Below, piece after piece: positions 24,155-32,578 of a stretch of 38,003 nt of DNA. Source of the stretch: Bacteroidales bacterium (GTDB lineage: Bacteria > Bacteroidota > Bacteroidia > Bacteroidales > UBA932); assembly GCA_024398365.1 (NCBI GenBank), contig JAKSJG010000012.1:1-38003 (forward strand), in the 5' to 3' direction. The notes under the pieces were generated by a model that saw only the letters and a program-made list of their open reading frames with translations, did no database searches and was not told the DNA's origin. The position numbers and the translations under genes were made by a program. Within the stretch, counting starts at the first letter, position 1, and every line of letters starts with the position of its first letter.

Positions 24155-25435
24155 ATGAGCACCATTTTGTTGAGCAATGCGCGTCTGGTTGACGGACGCC
24201 GCGTCAATATTTTCATCAGGGACAAGTTCATCGGAGCCGTCGCTCCGGCATCTGAGCCCGCAGGGGCCATGTCTTTGGCTGACAGGGTGATAGACTGCAG
24301 CAATTTCTGTGCTGTCCCTGGCCTTGTCAATGCTCATACGCACGCTGCGATGACTCTGATGCGCGGTGTCGGCAAGGGACTTTCACTGCAGTCCTGGCTC
24401 AACATGATATGGGGCATTGAGGCCAATCTCGATCCCGAGTCCATTTACTGGGGCAGCAAGCTTGCGATACTTGAGATGATCAAGTGCGGTACGACCTGCT
24501 TCAACGATATGTACTGGTATGTTCCACAGGTCCGCGAGGCTGTGGAGGACATGGGTACCAGGGCTCTGCTCAATTACGTCGTGCTCGACGGAGGCGATGC
24601 CGCCAGAGGCCTCGCTCAGAGAGATGAATGCCTCAAGGTGGCGGAGATGTCCAGAGGCTGGTCTGACCGTGTCACCCTCGGCATTGCCATTCACGCTGAC
24701 TATACCGTGAACGAGGATAATATGCTGTGGGCCGGCAGGACCGCCAGGGAACTGGGTGCCAAGCTCCACGTGCACATCTCCGAGACCGAGCACGAGGTGA
24801 ACGACGACATAGCAAAGTACGGCAAGACTCCGGTGCGGCATTTCGATGACCTCGGGCTCATCGACAGCAACTTCATCGGTGCGCACGGCCTCTGGCTGAC
24901 CGACGAGGACATCGAGATTCTGGGTTCCCGCGGCGCCAGCGTGGTGCACAACATCAACTCCAACCTCATGCTCAGCTCCGGATACCGCTTCAAGTACAAC
25001 GAGCTGCGCGACGCAGGCGTGAATGTCTGCATAGGCACGGACGGCTGCGCATCCTCAGACAACCAGGATGTGCGCGAGAGCATGAAGACAATGGCGCTGC
25101 TGCAGCACGCGTGGCGCAATGACCCTCAGGCCATGCCGCTGGGCGAACTGCTGGACGTGGCTACGGTCAACGGCGCACGCGCCCTCGGCATCAACGCCGG
25201 CAGGATAGAGGAGGGGGCTCTGGCCGACATCGCGCTGGTCAACATGCGCACTCCGGAACTCGTTCCGGACATAGATTTCCTCAGCAATTTCGTATTCGCG
25301 GCCAACAGCTCCTGCGTGGATACAGTCATCTGCAACGGCCGCATCGTGATGGAGGGCCGCAAGGTGGCGGGAGAGGACGAGATACTGGCGAAGGCGGAGG
25401 AACAGGCTTGGAAATTAATGAAAAAAGCAAAATAA
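24155..25435 (+). CDS. mtaD: 5-methylthioadenosine/S-adenosylhomocysteine deaminase
   Basis: The 426-residue cytoplasmic amidohydrolase fits the MtaD/SsnA family. The metal-binding HxH is in [14 protein letters not shown], the further ligands in [10 protein letters not shown] and [10 protein letters not shown], and the catalytic Asp in [12 protein letters not shown]. It would deaminate 5'-methylthioadenosine and S-adenosylhomocysteine to their inosine forms. The next gene, 1 bp away, is a purine nucleoside phosphorylase, which fits a route from methylthioadenosine to methylthioinosine and then hypoxanthine. Related deaminases act on guanine or other adenosines, so the substrate is inferred. 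Confidence 0.88.
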   Translation: MSTILLSNARLVDGRRVNIFIRDKFIGAVAPASEPAGAMSLADRVIDCSNFCAVPGLVNAHTHAAMTLMRGVGKGLSLQSWLNMIWGIEANLDPESIYWGSKLAILEMIKCGTTCFNDMYWYVPQVREAVEDMGTRALLNYVVLDGGDAARGLAQRDECLKVAEMSRGWSDRVTLGIAIHADYTVNEDNMLWAGRTARELGAKLHVHISETEHEVNDDIAKYGKTPVRHFDDLGLIDSNFIGAHGLWLTDEDIEILGSRGASVVHNINSNLMLSSGYRFKYNELRDAGVNVCIGTDGCASSDNQDVRESMKTMALLQHAWRNDPQAMPLGELLDVATVNGARALGINAGRIEEGALADIALVNMRTPELVPDIDFLSNFVFAANSSCVDTVICNGRIVMEGRKVAGEDEILAKAEEQAWKLMKKAK

Positions 25436-25436
25436 C

Positions 25437-26276
25437 ATGGAAAACACAATCAACGAGCGCACAGGTCAGGTACTGGTGGCTGCATCTTATCTGGAGGAGA
25501 GGCTTCACGGCCTCAAGCCGGAGGTGGGCATAGTGCTGGGCAGCGGTCTGGGCAAATTCGGCGAGAGCATCGAGCCGATAGAGGTGATACCTTACGCCGA
25601 CATCCCTAACTTCGCGCAGTCAACGGCCATAGGCCACAAAGGCAACTTCATCTTCGGCCGCCTCGCCGGCAAGCTGGTCTGCGCCATGCAGGGCAGATTC
25701 CACTACTACGAGGGCCACAATATGGACAAGGTGACGCTTCCCGTCCGCGTGATGAAGATGCTGGGCATCAAATACCTCTTCGTATCCAACGCTGCAGGCG
25801 GTCTCAACCCTGACTTCAACATCGGCGACCTGATGATCATCGAGGACCACATCAATCTGATGCCTAACCCTCTGATCGGCCTGAACCTCGACAAGTTCGG
25901 CACCCGCTTCCCTGACATGTCCTGCGCATATGACCGCGATCTGATCGCGAAGGCCGAGGCTGCTGCCGCAGAATATGGCATAGAGCTGCGCAAGGGCGTG
26001 TATCTCGCCAACACCGGTCCTTCATACGAGACTCCGGCGGAGGTGCGCTTCTACTACAAGGCCGGCGCCGATGTTGTGGGAATGTCCACCGTGCCTGAGG
26101 TCATAGTGGCAAGACACTGCCAGATTCCGGTATTCGGAATGTCAGTCATCACCAATGTCGCCAACAAGGTCATCAGCAGCGACAAGCTCAATGACGGCGA
26201 GGATGTGGTGCGCATAGCGGACGAGGCATCCGAGAAGATGTCCAGGATATTCACCAGGCTCATTGAGACTCTCTAG
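25437..26276 (+). CDS. punA: Purine nucleoside phosphorylase (family I)
   Basis: The 279-residue enzyme has the PNP/MTAP signatures: [12 protein letters not shown] (phosphate site), [20 protein letters not shown] and [15 protein letters not shown], plus [12 protein letters not shown]. It splits inosine and guanosine (possibly methylthioinosine) with phosphate to give the free base and ribose 1-phosphate. It lies 1 bp after mtaD and 9 bp before the WalJ-type gene. The upstream deaminase makes a methylthioinosine role plausible, but the residues that separate PNP from MTIP/MTAP were not aligned. The symbol is by family, not by proven orthology. Confidence 0.9.
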   Translation: MENTINERTGQVLVAASYLEERLHGLKPEVGIVLGSGLGKFGESIEPIEVIPYADIPNFAQSTAIGHKGNFIFGRLAGKLVCAMQGRFHYYEGHNMDKVTLPVRVMKMLGIKYLFVSNAAGGLNPDFNIGDLMIIEDHINLMPNPLIGLNLDKFGTRFPDMSCAYDRDLIAKAEAAAAEYGIELRKGVYLANTGPSYETPAEVRFYYKAGADVVGMSTVPEVIVARHCQIPVFGMSVITNVANKVISSDKLNDGEDVVRIADEASEKMSRIFTRLIETL

Positions 26277-26285
26277 AGCATAGGG

Positions 26286-27074
26286 ATGGTACATTTCATC
26301 AGTCTCTCCAGCGGCAGCAACGGCAACTGCTACTACATAGGCAACGGAGAGAAGGGTTTCCTCATAGATGTCGGCATAGGCGGGCGCAGCATCAAGAAGC
26401 GTCTGCTTCAAAACGGCATAAGCATTGACAGCATCATGATGGTGCTGGTGTCGCACGACCATTTCGATCACATACGCAGCCTTGGCACGTTCACCGAGCG
26501 TTTCAAGAAGCCGGTGTACGCCACTGCTGAGGTGATACGCGCGCTTGAGACACATTTCTGTACCGCGGGATATACCAGGGGCTATACACATGCCATAGTG
26601 CCGGGACAGACCACGCAGATTGACGGGGTCAGCGTCACGCCTTTCCGCGTGCCTCACGACGCCACTGACACCGTAGGATACTATATAGAGTTCGAAGGGG
26701 AGAGGTTCACCTTCATGACGGACCTGGGCGCCCCTACGGACGACGCCGTGCATTACGCATCGCTGGCGGACCACCTTGTGGTGGAGGCCAATTACGACGT
26801 GGACATGCTGGTGGCCGGCTCGTATCCTCAGGATCTGAAGATGAGGATCATGCAGGGCCACGGCCATCTGTCCAACGACGAGATGGCGACACTGCTGCGA
26901 CGCAGCTGGCATCCGGGCCTCAAGGACGTATATCTCTGCCACCTGAGCGAGAACAACAACACCCCGAGCCGGGCTATGCGCGCCGCTTCGGATGCGCTCC
27001 GCGAAACCGGGGCGGAGGGCACGTCGCTGCACTATCTGCCGCGCCGTGACGCTTCCGAGCTGTTCGAGTGGTAG
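26286..27074 (+). CDS. walJ: MBL-fold metallo-hydrolase, WalJ/YycJ family
   Basis: The 262-residue protein starts FISLSSGSNGNCYYIG, the hallmark of WalJ/YycJ proteins. The metal-binding HDHFDH motif lies at residues 57-62. Later ligands are in RVPHDATDT, MTDLGAPTD and CHLSENNN. Family members are implicated in exonuclease activity or cell-division coordination; Bacteroidota copies are uncharacterised. It is the third gene of the mtaD-punA operon, 9 bp after punA. Confidence 0.88.
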   Translation: MVHFISLSSGSNGNCYYIGNGEKGFLIDVGIGGRSIKKRLLQNGISIDSIMMVLVSHDHFDHIRSLGTFTERFKKPVYATAEVIRALETHFCTAGYTRGYTHAIVPGQTTQIDGVSVTPFRVPHDATDTVGYYIEFEGERFTFMTDLGAPTDDAVHYASLADHLVVEANYDVDMLVAGSYPQDLKMRIMQGHGHLSNDEMATLLRRSWHPGLKDVYLCHLSENNNTPSRAMRAASDALRETGAEGTSLHYLPRRDASELFEW

Positions 27075-27081
27075 CCGGCGG

Positions 27082-27112
27082 ATTGACAGAAAGGGAATAT
27101 TTCTTATTTTTG
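27082..27112 (+). promoter_or_regulatory. Promoter of ffh
   Basis: ATTG at 27082-27085 and TATTTTTG at 27105-27112 are separated by 19 nt. The ffh ATG lies 23 nt beyond the box. Confidence 0.75.
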
Positions 27113-27135
27113 CAGATTATTATTGAAGAAAAGAT

Positions 27136-28464
27136 ATGTTTGAAAATCTGATGGATCGCCTCGAGAGCTCTTTCAAGCTCATAAAGGGGCAGGGTAAAAT
27201 AACTGAAGTCAACATTTCCGAGACCTTGAAGGATGTCCGCAAGGCCCTCCTCGACGCCGATGTCAGCTATAAGGTGGCCAAGGGCTTCTGCGACCAGGTG
27301 AAGCAGAAGGCTCTGGGACAGGATGTACTCAAGGCTGTCCGTCCGGAGCAGATGATGGTCAAGATCGTCCATGACGAACTTGCCGCCCTGATGGGAAGCG
27401 ATGCGTCTGAAATCAATATCAAGGGCAATCCGGGCATAGTGCTGGTGGCCGGTCTGAACGGTTCCGGTAAGACCACGTTCTGCGGCAAGCTGGCGCTCAA
27501 TCTCAAGACCAAGAAGGGAAAGAAGGTCCTCGTCGCAGCCTGCGACACCTTCCGTCCTGCCGCCATCGAGCAGTTGAAGACCCTCTGCGGCCAGGTCAGC
27601 GTCGAGTGCTACAGCGAGGACGGGGTGAAAGACCCGATCCAGATTGCTCAGAATGCCATAGCCCTCGCGAAGAAGCAGGACTACCAGGTCGTCATCGTCG
27701 ATACCGCCGGCCGTCTTGCCGTGGATGACGAGCTGATGGACGAGATCTCAGCTCTGCACAAGGCCATCACACCTTCCGAGACCTTGTTCGTGGTCGATGC
27801 GATGACCGGTCAGGACGCAGTTGAGACAGCGAAGATATTCAACGAGCGCCTCGATTTCGACGGAGTCGTGCTCACCAAGATGGACGGTGACACCCGCGGT
27901 GGTGCCGCCCTCTCGATCAAGGCCGTCGTTGGCAAGCCGATCAAGTTCATAAGCCAGGGCGAGAAGATGGAAGCCCTCGACATATTCTATCCTGCACGTA
28001 TCGCTGACCGTATCCTCGGCATGGGTGACGTTGTCTCCCTCGTTGAGAAGGCCCAGGAGCAGTACGACGAGGAGGAGGCCCGCAAGCTGCACAAGAAGAT
28101 AGCCAAGGACCAGTTCACCCTCGACGATTTCTACAAGCAGATACAGCAGATCAAGAAGATGGGCAACATCAAGGATCTGGCATCCATGATTCCTGGCGTT
28201 GGCAAGGCCCTCAAGGATGTGGACATAGACAACGATTCCTTCAAGGGCGTTGAGGCCATCATCCTGTCAATGACACCGTACGAGAGGGAGAATCCGGATC
28301 AGATCAACGGCTCCCGCCGCAAGCGCATTGCAGCCGGCAGCGGTACGTCCATCGCGGATATCAACCGCCTGCTCAAGCAGTTCGAAGGCACACGCAAGGC
28401 GATGAAGACCATCTCTGCGGGCCGCATGAACAATCAGATTCTCAAGAAAAAGAAGCGCAGATAG
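27136..28464 (+). CDS. ffh: Signal recognition particle GTPase (SRP54)
   Basis: The 442-residue protein is full length. The N domain comes first, then the G domain with P-loop GLNGSGKTT (106-114), DTFRPAA, DTAGRL (D189 in motif G3) and TKMDGDTRGG (G4 and insertion motif). The M domain ends with a RRKRIAAGSG signature and a Met-rich, basic C-terminus. It binds 4.5S RNA and signal peptides on ribosomes and hands them to FtsY. P-loop GLNGSGKTT replaces the commoner GLQGSGKTT. It is transcribed alone from its own promoter and converges on the thioredoxin-like gene with only 2 bp between stop codons; a short palindrome occurs there but no good terminator with a T run. Confidence 0.97.
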   Translation: MFENLMDRLESSFKLIKGQGKITEVNISETLKDVRKALLDADVSYKVAKGFCDQVKQKALGQDVLKAVRPEQMMVKIVHDELAALMGSDASEINIKGNPGIVLVAGLNGSGKTTFCGKLALNLKTKKGKKVLVAACDTFRPAAIEQLKTLCGQVSVECYSEDGVKDPIQIAQNAIALAKKQDYQVVIVDTAGRLAVDDELMDEISALHKAITPSETLFVVDAMTGQDAVETAKIFNERLDFDGVVLTKMDGDTRGGAALSIKAVVGKPIKFISQGEKMEALDIFYPARIADRILGMGDVVSLVEKAQEQYDEEEARKLHKKIAKDQFTLDDFYKQIQQIKKMGNIKDLASMIPGVGKALKDVDIDNDSFKGVEAIILSMTPYERENPDQINGSRRKRIAAGSGTSIADINRLLKQFEGTRKAMKTISAGRMNNQILKKKKRR

Positions 28465-28466
28465 GC

Positions 28467-28937
28467 CTACAGGCCCCTGTAAGTGAATTTATGAATGGCC
28501 CTTCCGTCCTTAAGCACCAGGACGAGGGGCCATTTCCCGCATACTATGTCGAGGAATATGTCCTGGTCTGCATAGGTCAGCGTATCGTATTCGAGGCCCG
28601 TGGCGTCGAAGAATGGCTGCGGGTCGCGCGGCACGTCCGGACGGCCGAACACCACCGTCAGCGGGGTGTCCTTGAAGTGCAGGAGGCTGCGCGTGCGCTC
28701 CAGCCTTCTGGCGTTCTTCTCGCAGTACGGACATATCATCGAATAAAAGCACACGACCTGTGTGCCCCGCATGATCTCCGAAGGCAGTTTGCCGTCCGCG
28801 ACAGCCTGCTCCAGCGCTTCCCTGTTGACCTTGAGGTCGAATGCGCAGAATGCGTTGAGGAAGGGCAGGGCAAGCAATATAAAAATAATCCCGGGCAGAA
28901 CCCGGGATAAAATTATTCTTTTAAAAGATACAGCCAT
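28467..28937 (-). CDS. Membrane-anchored thioredoxin-like protein with CPYC motif
   Basis: The 156-residue protein has one N-terminal hydrophobic helix (residues ~8-32, VLPGIIFILLALPFLNAF) after a basic stretch, so it is probably anchored in the inner membrane with its domain in the periplasm. A thioredoxin-like segment carries CPYC (C69-C72, in FYSMICPYCEKNARRL), and a W-P near the end (GKWPLVLVL) may be the cis-Pro. CPYC is the glutaredoxin-type redox pair. It probably oxidises or reduces disulfides of exported proteins. The 71-residue lipoprotein gene ends 3 bp upstream, so the two are probably coupled. The start is chosen by that coupling and the signal-anchor; a strong hairpin lies inside its first codons (see 28888). 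Confidence 0.75.
   Translation of the reverse strand: MAVSFKRIILSRVLPGIIFILLALPFLNAFCAFDLKVNREALEQAVADGKLPSEIMRGTQVVCFYSMICPYCEKNARRLERTRSLLHFKDTPLTVVFGRPDVPRDPQPFFDATGLEYDTLTYADQDIFLDIVCGKWPLVLVLKDGRAIHKFTYRGL
28888..28908 (-). other. Terminator-like hairpin inside the 5' end of the thioredoxin-like gene
   Basis: ATCCCGGG and CCCGGGAT form a perfect 8-bp stem with a 5-nt loop. On the minus strand it is followed by ATTATTTTTATATTG, a T-rich tail. It sits at codons ~10-17 of the thioredoxin-like gene and about 33 bp after the lipoprotein stop. It could act as an attenuator between the two genes. Confidence 0.6.
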
Positions 28938-28940
28938 CCT

Positions 28941-29156
28941 TTAGAACAGCTGTGCTGAACACTTGTGACCTGTAGAATGACCGAATGCTTCAACGTATGT
29001 GTCGTTCTTGTCACATCTCTCACCGTCCGCCTTGTCAATGACGCGGTCAAGAACTACCTTGCCGTCCACTGTATCAACGCAGTGGCACTGCTTTGCGCAG
29101 CCTGAGAATGAGAATACAGCAACCAATGCTACGAGTGAAATAATAATTTTCTTCAT
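28941..29156 (-). CDS. Small Cys-rich lipoprotein
   Basis: The 71-residue protein has a lipoprotein signal with lipobox FSGC (Cys 20). Four more cysteines lie in the mature part (C24, C26, C48, C66), enough for two disulfides. It contains CHCVDTVDGKV, KADGERCDKND and HSTGHKC, without a known metal-site pattern. Preceding a CPYC thioredoxin-like gene by 3 bp, it could be a redox partner or substrate. I do not recognise the family. Its box (TATCTTTG on the minus strand at 29187-29194) lies 30 nt upstream of the ATG. Confidence 0.8.
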   Translation of the reverse strand: MKKIIISLVALVAVFSFSGCAKQCHCVDTVDGKVVLDRVIDKADGERCDKNDTYVEAFGHSTGHKCSAQLF

Positions 29157-29186
29157 CGAAGTTTATATTTAATCATTATTATATGG

Positions 29187-29194
29187 CAAAGATA
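29187..29194 (-). promoter_or_regulatory. -7 box for the Cys-rich lipoprotein / thioredoxin pair
   Basis: TATCTTTG on the minus strand; the leader to the ATG at 29156 is about 30 nt. No clear -33 element. Confidence 0.6.
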
Positions 29195-29237
29195 TATAAA
29201 TTATTTGAAATTAAACCGCTTAAAGATTTGTTTTGAT

Positions 29238-29245
29238 TATCTTTG
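29238..29245 (+). promoter_or_regulatory. -7 box for the alr-polysaccharide operon
   Basis: TATCTTTG lies 22 nt before the alr ATG, within the divergent region shared with the box at 29187. No clear -33 element was found. Confidence 0.65.
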
Positions 29246-29267
29246 TGTGGCGAAATTTTGAATATTA

Positions 29268-30383
29268 ATGAACGTTACAAATTATCCGAGACTTGAAATC
29301 AGCGAAGAGAACCTTCGCTACAATATATCCCATTTCCGCTCAAAACTAAACGATTCAACCCGCATGCTGGTGCTGCTCAAGGCCAATGCATACGGTATGG
29401 GAGCGGTGGAAGTGGCTCACACCATCGAGAGGATGGGCGTTGACTACATCGGAGTCGCCTTCGTCAATGAAGGCGTGGAGCTCCGCCGTGCAGGCATAGG
29501 CCTGCCGATACTTGTGCTCAACTGGAGCCGCGAGGCCCTCGAGGACATAGTGGGTTACAACCTTGAACCGGGTATGACCGACATGTTCTCCCTCAATCTT
29601 TTCCGCGGTTATGTGGCCCTCCGCGGCCTGAAGGATTACCCTGTGCATATCAAGGTGGATTCCGGTATGCACCGCGTGGGCTTTATGGAGAATGAACTCG
29701 ATGAACTCAAGGAGTTCTTCGACAACGACCAGACCCTCAGGGTCAAATCCATTTATTCGCATCTGGCAGGTGCTGACGAGGCATGCTTCGATGAATTCAC
29801 CCTCAGTCAGGCAGAGACCTTCGACCGCATTTCCGGCAAGATATCCGATTTCCTGGGATACAGGCCGATGAGGCATCTCTACAACACCGCCGGCATAGAG
29901 CGATTCGCTCAGAAATATCCTCAGTATCAGTATGACATGGTCCGCCTGGGCATCGGCCTCTACGGCTTCCGTACCCTCGAGGACGAGGACGTGCGTCCGG
30001 TGGCATCCCTCAAGACCAAGGTGGTGCAGGTGAAGCATCTTGACGTGGCTGACGGCACGGTGGGCTATTCCCGCAAGGGAAAGATCGGCGGTCCGACCGT
30101 CACAGCCACCATATCGCTGGGATACGCGGACGGCATTGACCGCCGTTTCAGCAACGGCGGCGCGCATTTCTCCCTCAACGGTCATCTGGTTCCGACCATA
30201 GGCAACATCTGCATGGACGCCTGCATGATCAACGCTACCGGAGTGGATGTGAAGGTGGGTGACGTGGTTACCATATTCGGCGACGAGCCGCGTCTGGAGG
30301 AGCTTTCCGATACTCTGGGCACCATCCCTTATGAGCTCATGACACGCATGAGCCGCCGTATCAACAGAGTTGTGATAAGATAG
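29268..30383 (+). CDS. alr: Alanine racemase
   Basis: The 371-residue enzyme has the PLP-lysine motif LLKANAYGMG (K38) and the second catalytic Tyr in SLGYADGIDRR, plus GNICMDACM. It makes D-Ala from L-Ala for peptidoglycan. It stands alone, whereas many Bacteroidota carry an Alr fused to MurF. The next gene starts 2 bp after its stop, and from there gene spacing stays at 2-7 bp through the polysaccharide genes, so alr probably heads a long transcript. Confidence 0.95.
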   Translation: MNVTNYPRLEISEENLRYNISHFRSKLNDSTRMLVLLKANAYGMGAVEVAHTIERMGVDYIGVAFVNEGVELRRAGIGLPILVLNWSREALEDIVGYNLEPGMTDMFSLNLFRGYVALRGLKDYPVHIKVDSGMHRVGFMENELDELKEFFDNDQTLRVKSIYSHLAGADEACFDEFTLSQAETFDRISGKISDFLGYRPMRHLYNTAGIERFAQKYPQYQYDMVRLGIGLYGFRTLEDEDVRPVASLKTKVVQVKHLDVADGTVGYSRKGKIGGPTVTATISLGYADGIDRRFSNGGAHFSLNGHLVPTIGNICMDACMINATGVDVKVGDVVTIFGDEPRLEELSDTLGTIPYELMTRMSRRINRVVIR

Positions 30384-30385
30384 CC

Positions 30386-31429
30386 ATGACACAGAAGAGA
30401 CTTTTCATCTGCGATTACAGCGAAGGCGCGCATCCTGCCATACTCGAGCGTATGGCTCAGACCAACATGCGCCAGAGTGTCGGCTACGGCGAGGACGAGT
30501 TCTGTGCCAGGGCACGCGAAATGATAGTTGATGCCTGCGGAGGCGGCGATCTGGACGTGCATTTCCTGGTGGGAGGTACTCAGACCAACGCCACGGCGAT
30601 CGCATCCATACTCAAGCCATATCAGGGCGTCGTTTGCGCCGAAAGCGGACATATCAACGTGCATGAGACCGGCGCCATAGAGCATTCCGGACACAAGGTG
30701 CTGGCCCTTCCTTCAGGCGATTCGAAGCTGACCGCGGAGCAGATTGACAGCTGCTTCGCCGGCCATTACAACGACTGCAACCACGAGCACATGGTGCAGC
30801 CGGGCATGGTATATATATCTTTCCCGACCGAACTCGGAATGCTTTATTCCAAGGCGGAACTGCAGGCCATCAGCGCGGTATGCCGCAAGTGGGAGGCGCC
30901 ACTTTACATTGACGGAGCCCGCATGGGCTACGGTCTTGCCTCACCGCAGTGCGACGTGACGCTCAAGGACCTTACGGAGCTTGCAGACCTCTTCTACATC
31001 GGCGGCACGAAGCAGGGCGCCCTCTTCGGAGAGGCCCTGGTCATCTGCAATCCTGCGCTGCGCAAGAATTTCCGCTACTTCATCAAGCAGAACGGAGGCA
31101 TGCTCGCCAAGGGCAGGCTGCTGGGACTGCAGTTCGAGACCCTGTTCGAGGACGGACTGTACTTCAGACTCGCCTCATCCGCCGTGACCAAGGCCATGGC
31201 AATACGTGACGCCTTCAAGGCCGCGGGCTTCAGCATGCTTGTGGACAGCCCGACAAACCAGCAGTTCCCGGTGCTGCCGCAGGCAGTGATTGACCGTCTT
31301 GCAGAGCACTTCGGCTATGAATTCTGGCAGGATGCCGGCGATGGCATGTCAGCAGTGCGTTTCTGCACCAGCTGGGCCACCACGGACGAGGCCGTAAATG
31401 AACTTATCGACGCTATCAGAAAACTATAA
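30386..31429 (+). CDS. ltaE: Low-specificity threonine-aldolase-type PLP enzyme
   Basis: The 347-residue enzyme belongs to the beta-eliminating lyase/threonine aldolase fold-type I group. Landmarks are FLVGGTQTNATAI, ESGHINVHETGA, YIDGARMGYGLA (D176) and the PLP-lysine in GGTKQGALFGE (K209). It would cleave L-threonine or allo-threonine to glycine and acetaldehyde. Because it follows alr by 2 bp, action on D- or L-serine/threonine-type amino acids used in glycan decoration is possible, but this is inference. The symbol is by family resemblance. Confidence 0.8.
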   Translation: MTQKRLFICDYSEGAHPAILERMAQTNMRQSVGYGEDEFCARAREMIVDACGGGDLDVHFLVGGTQTNATAIASILKPYQGVVCAESGHINVHETGAIEHSGHKVLALPSGDSKLTAEQIDSCFAGHYNDCNHEHMVQPGMVYISFPTELGMLYSKAELQAISAVCRKWEAPLYIDGARMGYGLASPQCDVTLKDLTELADLFYIGGTKQGALFGEALVICNPALRKNFRYFIKQNGGMLAKGRLLGLQFETLFEDGLYFRLASSAVTKAMAIRDAFKAAGFSMLVDSPTNQQFPVLPQAVIDRLAEHFGYEFWQDAGDGMSAVRFCTSWATTDEAVNELIDAIRKL

Positions 31430-31435
31430 CACGAC

Positions 31436-32572
31436 ATGAAACGTTCCATCATAATCACCGGCGGCGCGGGCTTCATCGGCTCGCATGTAGTAAGGCTGTT
31501 TGTCAACAAGTATCCCGAATACGACATCATCAACGTTGACAAGCTCACCTATGCCGGCAATCTCGCCAATCTCAAGGATATCGAGGACAAGCCCAACTAC
31601 AGCTTCGTCAAGGCGGACATCTGCGATTTCGACACCATTTACGCGCTGATGCAGGAGCGCAAGGTGGACGGCATCATACATCTGGCCGCGGAGAGCCACG
31701 TGGACCGCAGCATCAAGGATCCTTTCACCTTCGCGAAAACCAATGTGATGGGCACTCTGAGCATGCTCCAGGCCGCCAAGCTCTACTGGGAGAGCCTTCC
31801 GGAGAAATGGGAGGGCAAGCGTTTCTACCACATCAGCACGGACGAGGTATATGGCGCTCTCGAGCTGACCGATCCTGACGGCATAGAGTCTCCGTTCACC
31901 ACCAAGGCCTCTTCTGCACAGCATCATCAGGCCTATGGCAGCGAGTTCTTCCTGGAGACCACCAAGTACAATCCACACAGCCCGTACAGCGCTGCAAAGG
32001 CAAGCAGCGACCATTTCGTAAGGGCTTTCCACGATACCTACGGCATGCCGACGATAGTGACCAACTGCTCCAACAACTACGGACCTTACCAGTTCCCGGA
32101 GAAGCTGATCCCGCTTTTCATCAACAACATACGTCACCGCAAGCCGCTGCCGGTATATGGCACCGGTGACAACGTGCGCGACTGGCTCTTCGTGGAGGAC
32201 CACGCCAGGGCCATAGACACCATCTTCCACAACGGCAAGGTGGCTGAGACCTACAATATCGGCGGCTTCAACGAGTGGAAGAACATTGATATCATCAAGG
32301 TGCTCATCTCCACCGTTGACAGGCTGCTCGGCAGACCGGAAGGCGCCGACCTCGACCTGATCACATACGTGACGGACCGCGCCGGTCATGACAAGCGCTA
32401 TGCCATCGACTCCCGCAAGCTCCAGAGGGAACTCGGCTGGGAGCCGAGCCTGCAGTTCGAGGAGGGCATAGAGAAGACAGTCAAGTGGTATCTCGACAAT
32501 CAGGAGTGGATGGACAACGTCACCTCCGGCGACTACCTGAAGTATTACGAAGAGATGTATAATAACCGATAA
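31436..32572 (+). CDS. rfbB: dTDP-glucose 4,6-dehydratase
   Basis: The 378-residue short-chain dehydrogenase-type enzyme has the NAD motif GGAGFIGSH (9-17), STDEVYG (134-140) and the YxxxK pair Y184/K188 in YSAAKASSD. It turns dTDP-glucose into the 4-keto-6-deoxy intermediate for deoxysugars such as rhamnose. The insert between STDEVYG and YSAAK is longer than in E. coli RfbB, as often in Bacteroidota. RfbA, RfbC and RfbD are not in the window. It is 6 bp from both neighbours. Confidence 0.95.
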   Translation: MKRSIIITGGAGFIGSHVVRLFVNKYPEYDIINVDKLTYAGNLANLKDIEDKPNYSFVKADICDFDTIYALMQERKVDGIIHLAAESHVDRSIKDPFTFAKTNVMGTLSMLQAAKLYWESLPEKWEGKRFYHISTDEVYGALELTDPDGIESPFTTKASSAQHHQAYGSEFFLETTKYNPHSPYSAAKASSDHFVRAFHDTYGMPTIVTNCSNNYGPYQFPEKLIPLFINNIRHRKPLPVYGTGDNVRDWLFVEDHARAIDTIFHNGKVAETYNIGGFNEWKNIDIIKVLISTVDRLLGRPEGADLDLITYVTDRAGHDKRYAIDSRKLQRELGWEPSLQFEEGIEKTVKWYLDNQEWMDNVTSGDYLKYYEEMYNNR

Positions 32573-32578
32573 ATCCGT

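Noticed and set aside
29355-30392. Minus-strand frame (345 codons) opposite alr
   Set aside because: Same reasons: antisense shadow of a well-supported gene with PLP motifs.
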